The notes under the pieces are model-generated. The model made no database searches, was not told the DNA's origin, and worked only from the letters and a program-made list of their open reading frames with translations. From PALSA-1004 sp046715035 (GTDB lineage: Bacteria > Pseudomonadota > Gammaproteobacteria > Burkholderiales > SG8-41): 13,404 nt of DNA. The stretch covers positions 1 to 13,404 of the forward strand of contig JBKJZR010000139.1 in assembly GCA_046715035.1 (NCBI GenBank), in the 5' to 3' direction. Made by a program: the position numbers and the translations under genes. This document shows, piece by piece, positions 12,731-13,404 of the stretch. Every line of letters starts with the position of its first letter. The stretch's first letter is position 1.

Positions 12731-13404
12731 CTAGATGACGTTTTTCGCGCGCAACTCGGCGATGCGCTCGGGCCTGAAACCCATGCCCGCGAGGACTTCG
12801 TCGGTGTGCTCGCCGAGCCTCGGCCCGATCCACTTCGTGACGCCGGGTGTCGCGCTCAACTTCGGTACGATGCCGGGCAGATCGAAGGACTCCCCGTCCG
12901 GAAGCTTGGCCGCCTCGATCATGCCGCGCGCGTGATAGTGCGGGTCGGCATGAATGTCGGCGGCGGTATAGATGCGGCCGCTCGGCACGTCGGCCTTGTC
13001 GAGCACGTCGAGCACGTGCTCGAGGCTGTGTTTCGAGGTCCATTGCGTGATCGCTTCGTCCAGCATGTCGTTGTGCAGTACGCGGCCGTCGTTGCGCGCG
13101 AGCCTGGGGTCTTCGCCCAGATCGTCGCGGCCGATCGCGTGCATGAGGCGCTTGAAGATGCCGTCGCCGTTGCCGGCGATGATGACATAACGGCCGTCCT
13201 TGCACGGATACGTGTTCGAAGGCGAGATGCCGGGAAGGCTCGCGCCGGTGCGCTCGCGAACGTGGCCGAAGTGCGAGAACTCGGGGATCAGGCTCTCCAT
13301 CACGCCGAATACCGCCTCGTAGAGCGCGACGTCGATGTACTGTCCGCCGCCGCCGTTCTTCAGGTGATGCATCGCAAGCAGCGCGCCGATCACGCCGTAG
13401 AGCG
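12731..13404 (-). CDS. CaiB/BaiF family CoA-transferase, C-terminal part only (N-terminus beyond the right edge)
   Basis: The frame is open to the window edge. The visible 224 residues are the C-terminal part of a class III CoA-transferase: LYGVIGALLAMHHLKNGGGG, QYIDVALYEAVFGVMESLIP, PSNTYPCKDGRYVIIAGNGD, then the C-terminal linker and SATPGVTKWIGPRLGEHTDE. The N-terminal Rossmann domain and catalytic aspartate lie outside, so activity cannot be judged. It ends with TAG at 12733-12731, 9 nt before the lyase gene, and is the first visible gene of the operon running to 8715. It is a third family member in the window, distinct from the two at 4000-6376. The GTG at 13393 is an internal valine, not the start. 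Confidence 0.92.
   Translation of the reverse strand, partial: LYGVIGALLAMHHLKNGGGGQYIDVALYEAVFGVMESLIPEFSHFGHVRERTGASLPGISPSNTYPCKDGRYVIIAGNGDGIFKRLMHAIGRDDLGEDPRLARNDGRVLHNDMLDEAITQWTSKHSLEHVLDVLDKADVPSGRIYTAADIHADPHYHARGMIEAAKLPDGESFDLPGIVPKLSATPGVTKWIGPRLGEHTDEVLAGMGFRPERIAELRAKNVI

Noticed and set aside
1..13404. CRISPR arrays, rRNA genes, insertion sequences
   Set aside because: No regularly spaced repeats, rRNA sequence or transposase-like frames were seen in the window.

Overview
The window looks like a chromosomal stretch of a high-GC betaproteobacterium, most like Burkholderiales. The reasons are strongly GC-biased codon use, two intact and one broken Bug/TctC-type solute receptors, three CaiB/BaiF CoA-transferases and a SapC-family gene. 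No taxon can be named with confidence from sequence reading alone.

Layout. (a) 1-1030: wreckage of an integrated element. A fragment resembling a restriction endonuclease R subunit abuts a broken tyrosine integrase, which lies just downstream of an intact tRNA-Ala(CGC) gene, the classical insertion site. (b) 1236-2012: a SapC-family gene on its own. (c) 2193-3789: a two-gene unit (here called UGSC-L and UGSC-S). The second gene is interrupted by an in-frame TGA that is best read as selenocysteine, with a bacterial-type SECIS hairpin directly after it. A truncated TctC receptor remnant follows (3819-3990). (d) 4000-6376, minus strand: two CaiB/BaiF CoA-transferase genes in tandem. (e) 6525-8325, plus strand and divergent from (d): a second predicted selenoprotein, a glutaredoxin-like UxxC domain fused to a DinB-like domain with its own SECIS hairpin, followed by a TctC receptor. 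A broken copy of the start of UGSC-L comes next (8339-8421). (f) 8715-13404, minus strand: an apparent operon reading from the right edge: CoA-transferase (partial), HMG-CoA-lyase-family protein, TctC receptor, LeuC-like and LeuD-like subunits.

How the parts may work together. Region (f) resembles a catabolic or acyl-CoA module: uptake receptor, CoA transfer, CoA-ester cleavage and hydro-lyase isomerisation. Regions (c) and (e) form a selenium-linked pair of redox proteins. The mirrored order of fragments (UGSC-L, UGSC-S, broken TctC; and Grx-DinB, TctC, broken UGSC-L) suggests an ancestral cassette containing both TctC and UGSC genes that was duplicated and partly lost. Both selenoprotein genes would be called truncated by a standard gene caller; the true reading frames are 3259-3789 and 6525-7292. 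The functional link between the selenoproteins, the receptors and the CoA-transferases is inference.
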